A model generated the notes under the pieces. That model was not told the DNA's origin. It worked only from the letters and a program-made list of their open reading frames with translations, and ran no database searches. A stretch of 12,788 nt of DNA from an uncultured Campylobacter sp. (GTDB taxonomy: Bacteria; Campylobacterota; Campylobacteria; Campylobacterales; Campylobacteraceae), in assembly GCA_937875715.1 (NCBI GenBank), contig CALEHZ010000097.1, forward strand, positions 1 through 12,788, written 5' to 3'. Shown one piece after another: positions 1-7,584 of this stretch (the stretch's first letter is position 1; each line of letters begins with the position of its first letter). The translations under genes were made by a program, and so were the position numbers.

Positions 1-1
1 T

Positions 2-12
2 ATTATAGCGTT
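2..12 (-). promoter_or_regulatory. Weak candidate promoter near the left edge
   Basis: The minus strand has TATAAT at 2-7, preceded by AACGC, and could serve a gene beyond the left edge. There is no TGn extension or T-tract. The surrounding 1-152 holds no ORF that I can support: short frames from ATG at 129 and 104 (minus) stop within a few codons. Confidence 0.25.
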
Positions 13-152
13 TTCATATCCACTTTTTACAATTTAAGCCCAATAGCAAGCACCTGCTTTTTTTAAATAGTGCGCTAATAGAATACAAAGTTTATTTCAA
101 ACCATGCTACCCAAAAAATTCGCAATCCATCAAAAATAGCAAATCGCCTTTG

Positions 153-2882
153 TTACTCCATCGTGGCGGCGGTTTCTACCTCTTTGTAGCTCTCCACATA
201 ATCACCTTCTTTCATATCATTAAAGCCTTCAATTCCCACGCCACATTCATAGCCTTTTGCTACCTCTCTTGCGTCGTCTTTAAAGCGTTTTAGTGAGCTA
301 ATATTTCCTTCAAAAACCACCACGCCATCACGAATTACGCGTATTTTTGCGCCGCGGTTTATAGTGCCTTCTGTTACCAAGCATCCTGCGATTTGTCCTA
401 CTTTTGGCACCATTATAACTTGTTTTATCACAGCTTGACCTAGTTCTTCTTGGCTGATCACTGGACTCATCAAACCGCCTAAAAGCGCCTTTACATCATC
501 AATTAGATTGTAAATTATGCTATAAGTTTTAATGCTAACGCCTTTTTCTTTGGCAAGTTCTTTTACTTCGCCAGTTGGGCGGACATTAAAGCCCACTATT
601 ACGCTATTTGCGCTAGCACTTGCTAGGGCAATATCGCTTTGCGTGATTCCTCCTACACCTGAGTGGATGATATCTACTTTTATTTCATCATTGCGCAATT
701 TTTCTAAGCTTGCTTTTATCGCTTCTAACGAGCCTTGAACATCGGCTTTTACGATTACAGGCAGAGTTTTTAAGCTACCTTCTGCGATTTTTGCGCTAAG
801 TTCGTCAATGCTAACTTTTGTTGATTTGCTAAGCTCTTTTTGGCGCAAATACTCGTATTTTTGCGCTGCGTAATCACGTGCTTCTTTTTCGCTTTTTACG
901 CTTATTAGAGTCTCACCAGCATCAGGTACTTCGCTAAGACCGATTATTACGCCACATTCACCAGGTCCTACTTCTTTTAGCGGATTGCCTAAATCATCAT
1001 TTAGAGCTCTAACCCTGCCGTGAGCGATGCCAGCTACGATTATATCGCCTACTTTGAGTGTTCCATTTTCTACGATAATTGTTGCTACTGGACCACGACC
1101 TTTTTGAAGTGAGCTTTCTATTATAGTAGCCTTAGCATCGCGCTTTGGATCAGCTTTTAGATCAAGCAAATCAGCTTGAAGCAAGACAATTTCAAGTAAA
1201 TCTTCTACGCCTTGTCCGGTTTTAGCTGAAATTGCGCCAAACTCATACTCGCCGCCCCAATCAGTTGTAAGCACTCCAAGGTCAGCAAGCCCAGATTTTA
1301 CTAAATCAGGATTAGCATTTTCTTTATCCATTTTATTTATTGCGATGATTATAGGCACATTTGCAGCCTTTGCGTGAGAAATCGCTTCTTTGGTCTGCGG
1401 CTTTACACCATCATCAGCGGCAACTACGATAATAGCAATATCAGTCGCATTTGCCCCACGTGCTCTCATAGCTGTAAATGCCTCGTGTCCTGGGGTATCA
1501 ATAAATGTAATTTTTCTGCCATTTTTTTCTACCATATACGCACCCACGTGCTGCGTGATACCACCGGCCTCGCCACTAGCTACGCGTGAGTTGCGAATAT
1601 AGTCTAGCAGACTAGTTTTACCGTGATCAACGTGTCCCATTATTGTTACAACTGGCACTTTTACAGCATCGCCTGTGCCCTCATTTTCTTTCTCATAAGC
1701 TTTGATATAATCAAAATCTTCTTGTTCGTCAATAATGCTCACTTCTACGCCAAACTCAGCTGCTAAAATCTCAATCTCATCTTCATCTAAAAAGTCATTT
1801 TTAGTAGTCATCTTGCCTAGTTTAAACAAGGCTGAAATCACCTCTCCAACGCTTTTTTTAAGTTTATCGGCAAACTCATAAAGACGAATTTCTTTTGGAA
1901 TTTCTACATTTGTTACAGCTTCGTTTTCGCTACTTTTTACCACTTTTTTATGTTTTTTGCGAGCACCACGAGAAATTCCATCAGCGAAGTTAAAGCCGGT
2001 ATTTTGCGCAGGCGTTTTATACACAGATATTTGCTTTTTAGGCTCTTTTCTCTCCACTTCAATCGGCTTTAAAGTAAGATCTGGCAAAACCACCACATCT
2101 TCATCATCAATTACAATATCACTTCCAAAAGAACCTAGCAAATCAAGCTTTTGCGAATTATCTTTTCTAGCAGTTTGAGGTGCAAAAGGTTTTTTATCTT
2201 TTTTCTTTTTTGCTTGTGAATTTTCTGTGTTGTCAAAAGAAAACATAGATTCAAGTCTTTTGCTTTCTTCTTTTAAAGCACTTGGGCGCGGAGTCTCTGG
2301 CTCTTTTTTCTTTACGATTACAAGCCCTTTTCGTTTGGCTAAACTAGCACTAGCAATGCTTTGAGGATTTTCATTTTTTATTTGGATCTTTTCACTATCT
2401 TGGACATTTTGAGCCATTATAGCGTTTGCAACTGCGATTTCATTGATTACATCAGCGTTTGGAGCAGTTTTTGGCTCTTTTTCTTTGCTAACGCTGATTT
2501 TTTTAGGTTTTGGCTCTTTTTTAGCAGTTTTGCTTGTGATTTTGCTCTCAGTTTTATTTTCAGTTTTAATCTCGGTTTTGATAGAAGTTTTACTTTTAGT
2601 AGCACTTTTGCTTTTTTCTGTTTCTTTTTTGGTTGTGCTTTTAGCTGGTTTTTTCTCGCTCTTTACGGCTTTAGCAGGCTTTTGATCTTTTTTTCTATCA
2701 AGTATGATTTGTGGAATTTTGCCATTTACTACATAATCATATATTGCGCCTGCGTCCTCTTCGCTTACTTTTGAGGTTGAATTTTTTACATCTATATCAA
2801 GCTCTAAGGCTTTTGCTACGATGTCTTTGCCCTCAGCTCCAAGTTCTGCTGCTATATCGCTGATTTTTACCATATTAGGCAT
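153..2882 (-). CDS. infB: Translation initiation factor IF-2
   Basis: IF-2 is the GTPase that places formylmethionyl-tRNA on the 30S subunit and promotes subunit joining. The 909-residue protein has an IF2_N module at about residues 4-52, a long Lys/Ser/Thr/Glu-rich linker (about 60-330), a second IF2_N-like module (about 330-385), then the G domain with G1 GHVDHGKT (416-423), DTPGH (462-466), NKMD (516-519) and SAK (552-554). Domains II to IV follow to the C-terminus. The start is ATG at 2882, because AAAGGAG lies 7 bp upstream; a second ATG three codons in (2873) is less well placed. The gene overlaps rnpM by 8 bp, so the two are probably translationally coupled. The linker is compositionally biased and contains short imperfect [11 protein letters not shown] repeats. 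Identity is certain from the G domain. Confidence 0.98.
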   Translation of the reverse strand: MPNMVKISDIAAELGAEGKDIVAKALELDIDVKNSTSKVSEEDAGAIYDYVVNGKIPQIILDRKKDQKPAKAVKSEKKPAKSTTKKETEKSKSATKSKTSIKTEIKTENKTESKITSKTAKKEPKPKKISVSKEKEPKTAPNADVINEIAVANAIMAQNVQDSEKIQIKNENPQSIASASLAKRKGLVIVKKKEPETPRPSALKEESKRLESMFSFDNTENSQAKKKKDKKPFAPQTARKDNSQKLDLLGSFGSDIVIDDEDVVVLPDLTLKPIEVERKEPKKQISVYKTPAQNTGFNFADGISRGARKKHKKVVKSSENEAVTNVEIPKEIRLYEFADKLKKSVGEVISALFKLGKMTTKNDFLDEDEIEILAAEFGVEVSIIDEQEDFDYIKAYEKENEGTGDAVKVPVVTIMGHVDHGKTSLLDYIRNSRVASGEAGGITQHVGAYMVEKNGRKITFIDTPGHEAFTAMRARGANATDIAIIVVAADDGVKPQTKEAISHAKAANVPIIIAINKMDKENANPDLVKSGLADLGVLTTDWGGEYEFGAISAKTGQGVEDLLEIVLLQADLLDLKADPKRDAKATIIESSLQKGRGPVATIIVENGTLKVGDIIVAGIAHGRVRALNDDLGNPLKEVGPGECGVIIGLSEVPDAGETLISVKSEKEARDYAAQKYEYLRQKELSKSTKVSIDELSAKIAEGSLKTLPVIVKADVQGSLEAIKASLEKLRNDEIKVDIIHSGVGGITQSDIALASASANSVIVGFNVRPTGEVKELAKEKGVSIKTYSIIYNLIDDVKALLGGLMSPVISQEELGQAVIKQVIMVPKVGQIAGCLVTEGTINRGAKIRVIRDGVVVFEGNISSLKRFKDDAREVAKGYECGVGIEGFNDMKEGDYVESYKEVETAATME

Positions 2883-3105
2883 TGAAAATCTCCTTTAAAT
2901 CTGCGTCTTTGCCAAAACGCACAAGTGCTTTTTGTAATATTTTTTCGTCTTTATTAAGGCAGTTTTTACACAAATAAAATGTGCGAATATTTTTAGGATT
3001 TTTTACCATTATTCCATCAATATTTGCAAATCTTGCAAGCTCGTGCTGAAACAATCGTGCTTTGCACAGCACACACATTCTAATAGGCTGATGAAACCTG
3101 CGCAT
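2875..3105 (-). CDS. rnpM: YlxR/RnpM-family (DUF448) nucleic-acid-binding protein
   Basis: This 76-residue basic protein begins [14 protein letters not shown] and has two Cys pairs, CVLC (about 11-14) and CKNC (about 46-49). The pattern R-x-C-x-x-C followed by a hydrophobic strand and a second YLCKNCL motif is that of the YlxR/DUF448 family, whose genes usually lie just before infB in the nusA-infB region. Bacillus YlxR has been reported to modulate RNase P and is named RnpM; a role in this organism is inference. The ATG at 3105 has a strong ribosome site (AAGGGG). The last codons overlap the start of infB. The location directly upstream of infB, in the position I recall for C. jejuni Cj0135, supports the call. 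Confidence 0.85.
   Translation of the reverse strand: MRRFHQPIRMCVLCKARLFQHELARFANIDGIMVKNPKNIRTFYLCKNCLNKDEKILQKALVRFGKDADLKEIFNA
2890..2896 (-). promoter_or_regulatory. Ribosome binding site of infB
   Basis: The minus strand reads AAAGGAG here, with a 7-base gap to the ATG at 2882. It lies inside the end of rnpM. Its spacing favours the first of two nearby in-frame ATG codons as the infB start. Confidence 0.75.
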
Positions 3106-3125
3106 TTTTCCCCTTAAAAAGCGTG

Positions 3126-3139
3126 ATTATATCATATTT
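3126..3139 (-). promoter_or_regulatory. Probable promoter of rnpM-infB (-10 box TATAAT)
   Basis: The minus strand reads AAATATGATATAAT, giving a perfect TATAAT at 3126-3131 about 20 bp before the rnpM start codon. No TTGACA-like -35 is present; an AT-rich palindrome (3148-3162) lies in the -35 area. The 15-bp block 3125-3139 recurs exactly at 6974-6988 in front of the M23 peptidase gene. The promoter would let infB be transcribed separately from the thrB operon. Confidence 0.65.
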
Positions 3140-3145
3140 AAACTA

Positions 3146-3259
3146 GAAATTTTATAAAATTCAAGCTTGAATTTTATAAAATTCAAAAAATTTAGAAAAT
3201 TCAAAAAATTCAGCAGTGAATTTTATAAAATTCAAAAAATTCAAGGCTGAATTTTTTGA
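3146..3259. repeat. Cluster of AT-rich palindromic repeats between thrB and rnpM
   Basis: Exact GAATTTTATAAAATTC lies at 3169-3184 and 3218-3233, with a one-base-insert copy at 3146-3162. The first two copies together form a perfect 36-bp palindrome (3148-3183) centred on AAGCTT. An inverted repeat at 3205-3224 has 8-bp arms and loop GCAG. Another at 3232-3259 has 12-bp arms and loop AGGC. Segment 3196-3233 (38 bp) is identical, on the other strand, to 6994-7031. No coding sequence is visible in this stretch. Confidence 0.9.
3232..3259 (-). terminator. Possible terminator of the lpxC-tsaB-thrB operon
   Basis: Three bases beyond the thrB stop codon, a perfect inverted repeat with 12-bp arms (TCAAAAAATTCA / TGAATTTTTTGA) and a 4-base loop could form an RNA hairpin, followed on the minus strand by ATTTTAT. 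The stem is almost entirely A-T, so it is weaker than a classical intrinsic terminator. It belongs to the intergenic repeat family, so termination may not be its only role. Confidence 0.4.
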
Positions 3260-3262
3260 TAC

Positions 3263-4144
3263 TTATTCTAAAATCTGCAAGCCATCATTATCAAGTGCAC
3301 AAAGCAGCACTCTAAACTTAGAAAATTGGGTCTTTAAAATTTGTTCTACTTTGTTCGCATCATCTTTAAAAACTAGGTTAAAAAAGCTTGAGCCGCTGCC
3401 TGAGAGCGTGCTTAGCAGTGAGCCGTTTGCGTAGGCTAGCTCACGCACTTTAAAAAGCTCTGGGATCGCGCTCATTCTAGCATCTTCGTGCATTTTGTCC
3501 ACAGCAGCTTCTTTTAAAAGCTCGTAATCTTTGCTAAAAAAAGCAGCGCTCATCAAAGCAGCGTGGCTAAGATTGCTTACACAGTCGCTGCGAGAATAGC
3601 TATTTGCTAGCATTGTGCGAGAACTTGCGGTGCTGATTTTGCTTTCAGGCACGACGATTACAGCACGCAAATTTTCATCTAAATTGACTTTTTTGCTAAT
3701 TACCTTCCCGCTATTTACGACATTTACGCAAAAGCCGCCGTGTGCACAAGGTGCGATATTATCAGGGTGCGGTTCGTATTTTAGGGCAAGATTTACAAGC
3801 TTATCTTTGCTTAAAGAAAAGCCAGCGATTTTATAAGCAGCCGCTATAGCTGAAATAATAATCGTTGAGCTAGAGCCCAATCCACGTGAAAGTGGAACTT
3901 GGTTTTTAAAATCAAATCTATAATTTTTTGACTTAAAACTTAGCTCCTTTAATGTATTTTGAAAAATATTTACAAAAAAATTATTTTTTTTAAGACTTGG
4001 ATTTTCTTCACCTTCGCCACTAATTTTGATTTGATCGAAGCTTTGAGAAGTGATGTTGATTTCATTGTGTAATTTTATAGCAAGTCCTAGGCTATCAAAG
4101 CCAGGACCAAGATTTGCGCTTGTTGCTGGGACTATAATTTTCAT
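3263..4144 (-). CDS. thrB: Homoserine kinase
   Basis: This enzyme phosphorylates L-homoserine with ATP to O-phosphohomoserine, the substrate of threonine synthase. The 293-residue protein is a GHMP kinase: the N-terminus VPATSANLGPGFDSLGLA (residues 5-22) is the ThrB motif 1, the phosphate-binding loop PLSRGLGSSST is at 84-94, and the C-terminal LSTLSGSGSSFF motif is the third GHMP signature. The length is typical of bacterial ThrB. The ATG at 4144 is preceded by AAAGGA, which overlaps the stop codon of the tsaB-like gene (9-bp gap), so the gene is the last of the lpxC operon. Confidence 0.96.
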   Translation of the reverse strand: MKIIVPATSANLGPGFDSLGLAIKLHNEINITSQSFDQIKISGEGEENPSLKKNNFFVNIFQNTLKELSFKSKNYRFDFKNQVPLSRGLGSSSTIIISAIAAAYKIAGFSLSKDKLVNLALKYEPHPDNIAPCAHGGFCVNVVNSGKVISKKVNLDENLRAVIVVPESKISTASSRTMLANSYSRSDCVSNLSHAALMSAAFFSKDYELLKEAAVDKMHEDARMSAIPELFKVRELAYANGSLLSTLSGSGSSFFNLVFKDDANKVEQILKTQFSKFRVLLCALDNDGLQILE

Positions 4145-4153
4145 TTTTTTCCT

Positions 4154-4600
4154 TTAAAGAGCGTCTAGGACATAATTTGGCAAAGCATCTTTTGATATAT
4201 TTAAATTTTCTAAAGTTTTTGGCAATAAAAACGGGCTACCTTGACCTTTTTGTATAGAAATTTTGTCCTTTTCTAAAACAAAACAAAAGCCCTTTTTTGC
4301 GCTTACTGCTGCATTTTGGGTCAAAGAAAAGGCAGATATTGCGCCAAAGGCAATATCATTTATATCGCAAAAAATTCGTAAAATCACATAAGAAATTTTT
4401 AGCCCCATAAATGAGCCAGGACCATTTGCATATATAATTCTCTTTATTTTGTAGCTATTTTTAAGCTGAGCTAAAAGCTCTATAAGTGCGTCACTACTTT
4501 GTTTTTCGCTTTTTAGCTCATCTTTTAGCTCACCATTTTCATACACGCCAATTATCAGCGGTGTTGAAAGGCTAACTATAATCAGTTCGCAACTAGGCAA
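4154..4600 (-). CDS. tsaB: Short TsaB/YeaZ-like protein (t6A tRNA modification)
   Basis: TsaB is the partner of TsaD in making N6-threonylcarbamoyladenosine (t6A) in tRNAs that read ANN codons. The 148-residue product has the family's N-terminal strand region (SLSTPLIIGVYENGEL, about 10-25) and the diagnostic NGPGSFMGLK (59-68), followed by the helix after it. It is much shorter than the roughly 230-residue E. coli TsaB and lacks most of the C-terminal subdomain; the usual DTSTP near the N-terminus reads SLSTP. No in-frame ATG fits: the likely start is TTG at 4600, overlapping the lpxC stop codon by 8 bp, which suggests translational coupling. The position matches the short hypothetical gene I recall between lpxC and thrB in C. 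jejuni (Cj0133). Family membership is fairly sure; activity is inference. Confidence 0.78.
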   Translation of the reverse strand: MPSCELIIVSLSTPLIIGVYENGELKDELKSEKQSSDALIELLAQLKNSYKIKRIIYANGPGSFMGLKISYVILRIFCDINDIAFGAISAFSLTQNAAVSAKKGFCFVLEKDKISIQKGQGSPFLLPKTLENLNISKDALPNYVLDAL

Positions 4601-5483
4601 GGGCTTGCACTAACTCTTTGTGATTTTGCTCTGAGATACTTACAATTTCATAAGCAGAGCTATCTGCTAAAAGCGCAAGTGTAAGTTCATGATTTAGTCC
4701 ATGAGACCCAGCAACAGCTGTATAATCACCTAAAATTCTAGCACCAAATACATTTAAATCGCCGATTGCATCTAGAATTTTATGACGAACAAATTCATTT
4801 TCATAGCGCAAACCATCTGGATTTAGAATTTTATCATCATCAATTACAATCGCATTATCTAGGCTTCCGCCAAGTGCTAGCCCCATAGCATTTAGTTTTT
4901 TAACATCGCTTAAAAACCCAAAAGTTCTAGCATTTGCGATTTGTTCTAAATAAGATTTTTTACTAAACTCAAAGCTGAAATTTTGTCTGCCGATTAAAGC
5001 GTGTTTAAAATCAATAGTAAAATCAAATTTAGGATTTAAACTTGGTTTTAAAGATACGATTTTATCGCCATCTTGAACGCTTATTTCTTTTTTTATTATT
5101 AGGACTTTTTTATCGGCTTCTAGTGCTTTTATGCCAGCATCGTCAAGCATCATACAAAAACTAAGAGCAGAACCATCCATGATAGGCACTTCATTTGCAT
5201 CTACGCTAATTTTGATATTATCAATGCCATAAGCACTAATTGCGCTCATCAAATGCTCAATTGTAGAGATAAAATTACCAGTAGCAAGGTCGCCTAAAAC
5301 TGTGGCTAACTGCGTGTTTTTGATGTTTTGCGGCTCGGCTTTGAAACTAAGATTTATATCAGTTCTATGAAATACAATGCCTGAGTTTTCTTCTGCTGGT
5401 TCTAGTATAAGTTTTACAGGCTCGCCTTTATGTAAGCCAATGCCGATATTTTCAACTCTTTTTGCTATTGTGGTTTGTTTCAT
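4593..5483 (-). CDS. lpxC: UDP-3-O-acyl-N-acetylglucosamine deacetylase
   Basis: LpxC is the zinc amidase that performs the committed step of lipid A synthesis, removing the N-acetyl group from UDP-3-O-acyl-GlcNAc in the cytoplasm. The 296-residue protein has all expected residues: the IEHLMSA motif with E76 and H77, H234 and D238 in FVRHKILDAIGD, and H261 in GSHGLNHE, matching E. coli E78, H79, H238, D242 and H265 with nearly the same numbering. The start is ATG at 5483 with AGGA seven bases upstream. It heads an operon with the tsaB-like gene (8-bp overlap) and thrB. Confidence 0.98.
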   Translation of the reverse strand: MKQTTIAKRVENIGIGLHKGEPVKLILEPAEENSGIVFHRTDINLSFKAEPQNIKNTQLATVLGDLATGNFISTIEHLMSAISAYGIDNIKISVDANEVPIMDGSALSFCMMLDDAGIKALEADKKVLIIKKEISVQDGDKIVSLKPSLNPKFDFTIDFKHALIGRQNFSFEFSKKSYLEQIANARTFGFLSDVKKLNAMGLALGGSLDNAIVIDDDKILNPDGLRYENEFVRHKILDAIGDLNVFGARILGDYTAVAGSHGLNHELTLALLADSSAYEIVSISEQNHKELVQALA

Positions 5484-5487
5484 TTTT

Positions 5488-5513
5488 TATCCTAAAAATT
5501 CGTATCCTAAAAA
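5488..5513 (-). repeat. Short direct repeat around the lpxC ribosome site
   Basis: The 11-base string TATCCTAAAAA occurs at 5488-5498 and again at 5503-5513. Each copy carries AGGATA on the minus strand. Only the copy nearer the gene is at a normal distance from the lpxC ATG; the other sits about 23 bases upstream. Confidence 0.6.
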
Positions 5514-5531
5514 ATTTCAAAAAATTCAGTG

Positions 5532-5545
5532 ATTTTAGCAAAAAA
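5532..5545 (-). promoter_or_regulatory. Probable promoter of the lpxC operon
   Basis: The minus strand reads TTTTTTGCTAAAAT, a T-tract plus extended -10 (TGC-TAAAAT) as in Campylobacter sigma-70 promoters. It differs from the panD promoter (TTTTTTGCTATAAT, 7112-7125) at one base. It lies about 50 bp before the lpxC start codon, in the gap after the M23 peptidase gene. Confidence 0.6.
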
Positions 5546-5566
5546 TTCGTAAATTTTTAGTTAAAT

Positions 5567-6943
5567 TTATGAATTTTTTATTCCATCTATTGATTTTTTT
5601 GAATTTTCTAAAATATCAAAAACATTTTCCTTCATCCATTTTTTATCCATCCACTCTTCTGGGCGAACTTCTATGCCTTGAATTAACACGCCAAAATGTA
5701 AGTGATCGCCAAGTGCAAGTCCAGTCGTGCCTGTAGTAGCTAGATTCGTGCCTGCTGCTAGCATTTCGCCATTTTGATGCATAGCGCTAGTGCAGTGTCC
5801 ATATAATGTATAAAGTCCAAATCCGTGATAAATAATGAGATTTAATCCATAAATTCCATTTTCTTCAGCAAAGACGATTTTACCAGGATTTGTAGCTACA
5901 ATTGTTGCCATCGCTGTACTAGCAAAGTCTAAGCCCATGTGATAACTCTCGCTTAAAAGCGCGCCATCAAAATGAAAAAACCTGTGATCGCCAAAGCTTG
6001 CTACAGTAGCGCCATTTCTAAGCGGATAAAAAGGCTTTATAAAAAACTCATTTAAGCTCTCTTCTTCAATGTTTGAAGTGATGTTGCGGATGAGCTTTTC
6101 ATTTGCGTTTCGCAGCTCTTCATTCACAAACTTAAACTTAGCAATCGCATCCATTTGATTTACATTTGTAGCATACATATTAGCTAGTTCGGTGATTTTG
6201 CCGTCTATAAAAGCATTATTTATAGTTATGTGGCTTTCTTTGTATTTTTTATTTTGTAAATACAGGCGAATTGGCATTTTAGCGACATTTCCAGCCATAT
6301 CAGTGGCAACTACATTTGCGCTGAAATTTTGCTCCACAGTCGGCCACGCCATCAGCACAGCATAGTATCCTTCTTTATAAAACGGCACCGCTTTGAATTT
6401 TTTACCAAAAGAGCTTTGAACATAGAGTTCTTTTATCATTCCACTTGTGTCACTCACACGAAAGACAGCCGCTGCCGCACCGCCTTGAATGATTTTGTAG
6501 CTTTGATTGATTACAAGGACATCTGGCGGCCTTGTATCTATTTGTATTTTTATCTCTTTTTCAAGCTTATTTCCAGTAAAAAATTTCGCATAGCTAGTGT
6601 CTTTTACCTTAATTTTCAGGCTATAAACATCTCCATTTTTGTATTTTAGCGTTTTTGGTAGCTCGGCTTGAATTAGAAAATTCTTTTTACCATCAAAATT
6701 TGATGATAGAATTTTTTGCTCACTAAGATTATTTACAAAGTCGATTTCTACATCGCCGATACCACTTTTATCACTTAGTGCGATTACAAGTGGATTTTTA
6801 GGATTTAGGTGGATTGTATCGCCGTTTGTGCCGTTTATTTCGATGTTTGGCAGATCTTCTTCAAAAATACCGACACCGGGAACAAGGCTGATGCCAACAC
6901 CAGCAAGCACAAGAACAAAAATAAAAATAATGATTTTTTGCAT
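5567..6943 (-). CDS. M23/LytM-family peptidoglycan endopeptidase, membrane-anchored
   Basis: This is a predicted periplasmic zinc peptidase cutting peptidoglycan crosslinks. The 458-residue protein starts with one hydrophobic segment (residues 2-25), a signal anchor. Residues 30-230 are strand-rich, with repeated Ig-like or cadherin-like patterns (ALSDKSGIGDVEI, FRVSDTSGMIKEL, ATDMAGNVAKMPI). A helical region follows (245-300), then the LytM domain (about 305-430) with HMGLD (H335, D339), H383 in LYGHC and HLH (H414, H416), so the zinc and catalytic residues are intact. Related M23 enzymes set helical cell shape in Campylobacter and Helicobacter (Csd and Pgp proteins); a shape role here is inferred. 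It lies directly upstream of lpxC, as Cj0131 does in C. jejuni by my recollection. Confidence 0.9.
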   Translation of the reverse strand: MQKIIIFIFVLVLAGVGISLVPGVGIFEEDLPNIEINGTNGDTIHLNPKNPLVIALSDKSGIGDVEIDFVNNLSEQKILSSNFDGKKNFLIQAELPKTLKYKNGDVYSLKIKVKDTSYAKFFTGNKLEKEIKIQIDTRPPDVLVINQSYKIIQGGAAAAVFRVSDTSGMIKELYVQSSFGKKFKAVPFYKEGYYAVLMAWPTVEQNFSANVVATDMAGNVAKMPIRLYLQNKKYKESHITINNAFIDGKITELANMYATNVNQMDAIAKFKFVNEELRNANEKLIRNITSNIEEESLNEFFIKPFYPLRNGATVASFGDHRFFHFDGALLSESYHMGLDFASTAMATIVATNPGKIVFAEENGIYGLNLIIYHGFGLYTLYGHCTSAMHQNGEMLAAGTNLATTGTTGLALGDHLHFGVLIQGIEVRPEEWMDKKWMKENVFDILENSKKSIDGIKNS

Positions 6944-6956
6944 ATTTCTCTCGTTT

Positions 6957-7046
6957 GAATTTTATAAAAGTGCGATTATATCATATTTTTTGTGAATTTT
7001 ATAAAATTCACTGCTGAATTTTTTGAATTTTATAAAATTCAAAAAA
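6957..7046. repeat. Palindromic repeat cluster between divergent M23 peptidase and panD genes
   Basis: Exact GAATTTTATAAAATTC is found at 6994-7009 (extended to a 20-bp palindrome, 6992-7011) and 7025-7040 (extended to a 28-bp palindrome, 7019-7046). A broken copy, GAATTTTATAAAA, starts at 6957. Between the exact copies, AAAATTCA-CTGC-TGAATTTT (7003-7022) forms a hairpin-like inverted repeat. The flanking genes point away from this region, so it cannot be a transcription end for either. Confidence 0.9.
6975..6988 (-). promoter_or_regulatory. Probable promoter of the M23 peptidase gene (-10 box TATAAT)
   Basis: The minus strand reads AAATATGATATAAT with TATAAT at 6975-6980, about 32 bp before the start codon. 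The block 6974-6988 is identical to 3125-3139 ahead of rnpM. The palindrome at 6992-7011 occupies the -35 area, where a bound protein could affect transcription. Confidence 0.6.
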
Positions 7047-7111
7047 ATTGGCTTTGAGTGCAGTTAATAAAGCATAAAATTCAAGCTCAAATTTATAAAA
7101 AAATAAACAAA

Positions 7112-7125
7112 TTTTTTGCTATAAT
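7112..7125 (+). promoter_or_regulatory. Promoter of panD
   Basis: TTTTTTGCTATAAT is a textbook Campylobacter sigma-70 site: a T-tract, TGC and a perfect TATAAT (7120-7125). It lies 35 bp before the panD ATG, leaving a short leader of about 25-30 bases. Confidence 0.8.
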
Positions 7126-7160
7126 TCGAGCTATTTTCGTTTAAAAAACAAAGGATAAAA

Positions 7161-7514
7161 ATGCAAATAACGATGCTTAAAAGCAAAATTCACAGAGCCT
7201 GCGTGAGCGATGCTAATTTAAATTATGTGGGCTCGATTACGATTGACGAAGAGCTGATGAGTGCTGCTAGAATCTACGAAAACGAACGCGTAGAGGTGCT
7301 AAATGTGAATAATGGCGAGCGCTTTGCGACATATGCGATAAAGGGTGCTAAAGGGCAAATCTGCCTAAATGGCGCAGCTGCTAGAAAGGCGCAAATCGGC
7401 GACATTGTGATAATTTTAACTTACGCCATAATCGATGAAAAAAGTGCTTTAAATCACAAACCCACGATTGTACAAGTAAATCAAAACAACGAAATTATAA
7501 GCCCAATTTTATAA
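7161..7514 (+). CDS. panD: Aspartate 1-decarboxylase (pyruvoyl enzyme)
   Basis: PanD converts L-aspartate to beta-alanine for pantothenate and coenzyme A synthesis. The 117-residue proenzyme has the self-cleavage site G24-S25 in YVGSITID, which yields the pyruvoyl group, plus K9, R54 and Y58 in [10 protein letters not shown] at the same positions as in E. coli. [16 protein letters not shown] is the conserved C-terminal core. The ATG at 7161 follows AAGGA (7151-7155). It is the only plus-strand gene in the window and appears to be transcribed alone; panB and panC are not adjacent. Its last codons and stop fall in a palindrome (7504-7519) of the local repeat family. Confidence 0.97.
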   Translation: MQITMLKSKIHRACVSDANLNYVGSITIDEELMSAARIYENERVEVLNVNNGERFATYAIKGAKGQICLNGAAARKAQIGDIVIILTYAIIDEKSALNHKPTIVQVNQNNEIISPIL

Positions 7515-7519
7515 AATTG
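7504..7519. repeat. Variant palindrome across the panD stop codon
   Basis: CAATTTTATAAAATTG is a perfect 16-bp palindrome with the family core but C/G ends in place of G/C. It contains the panD codons for the final Ile and Leu and the TAA stop (7512-7514). Confidence 0.75.
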
Positions 7520-7584
7520 TGACTATGAGAGAAAAGCTAATTTTTTGAAAGTTTCATAAGCCACATTTTTACGCAGCAGCAAAA

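Noticed and set aside
45..64. Possible intrinsic terminator (AGCA...TGCT followed by seven T) on the plus strand
   Set aside because: The stem is only 4 bp and there is no plus-strand gene upstream of it; on the minus strand the T-run is on the wrong side for infB.
2361..2774. 137-codon plus-strand open frame rich in Phe, Leu and Ser
   Set aside because: It is antisense to the Lys/Glu/Thr-rich linker of infB; poly-Lys codons read backwards give Phe/Leu. No ribosome site and no family resemblance.
3146..3259. CRISPR array
   Set aside because: The repeats are palindromic, unevenly spaced, with very short AT-rich spacers of 6-33 bp that resemble each other; there are no cas genes.
3216..3434. 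Plus-strand frame beginning MNFIKFKKF over the thrB end
   Set aside because: Its start is just the palindrome translated, and the rest is antisense to thrB. The similar frame at 9019-9246 has the same origin.
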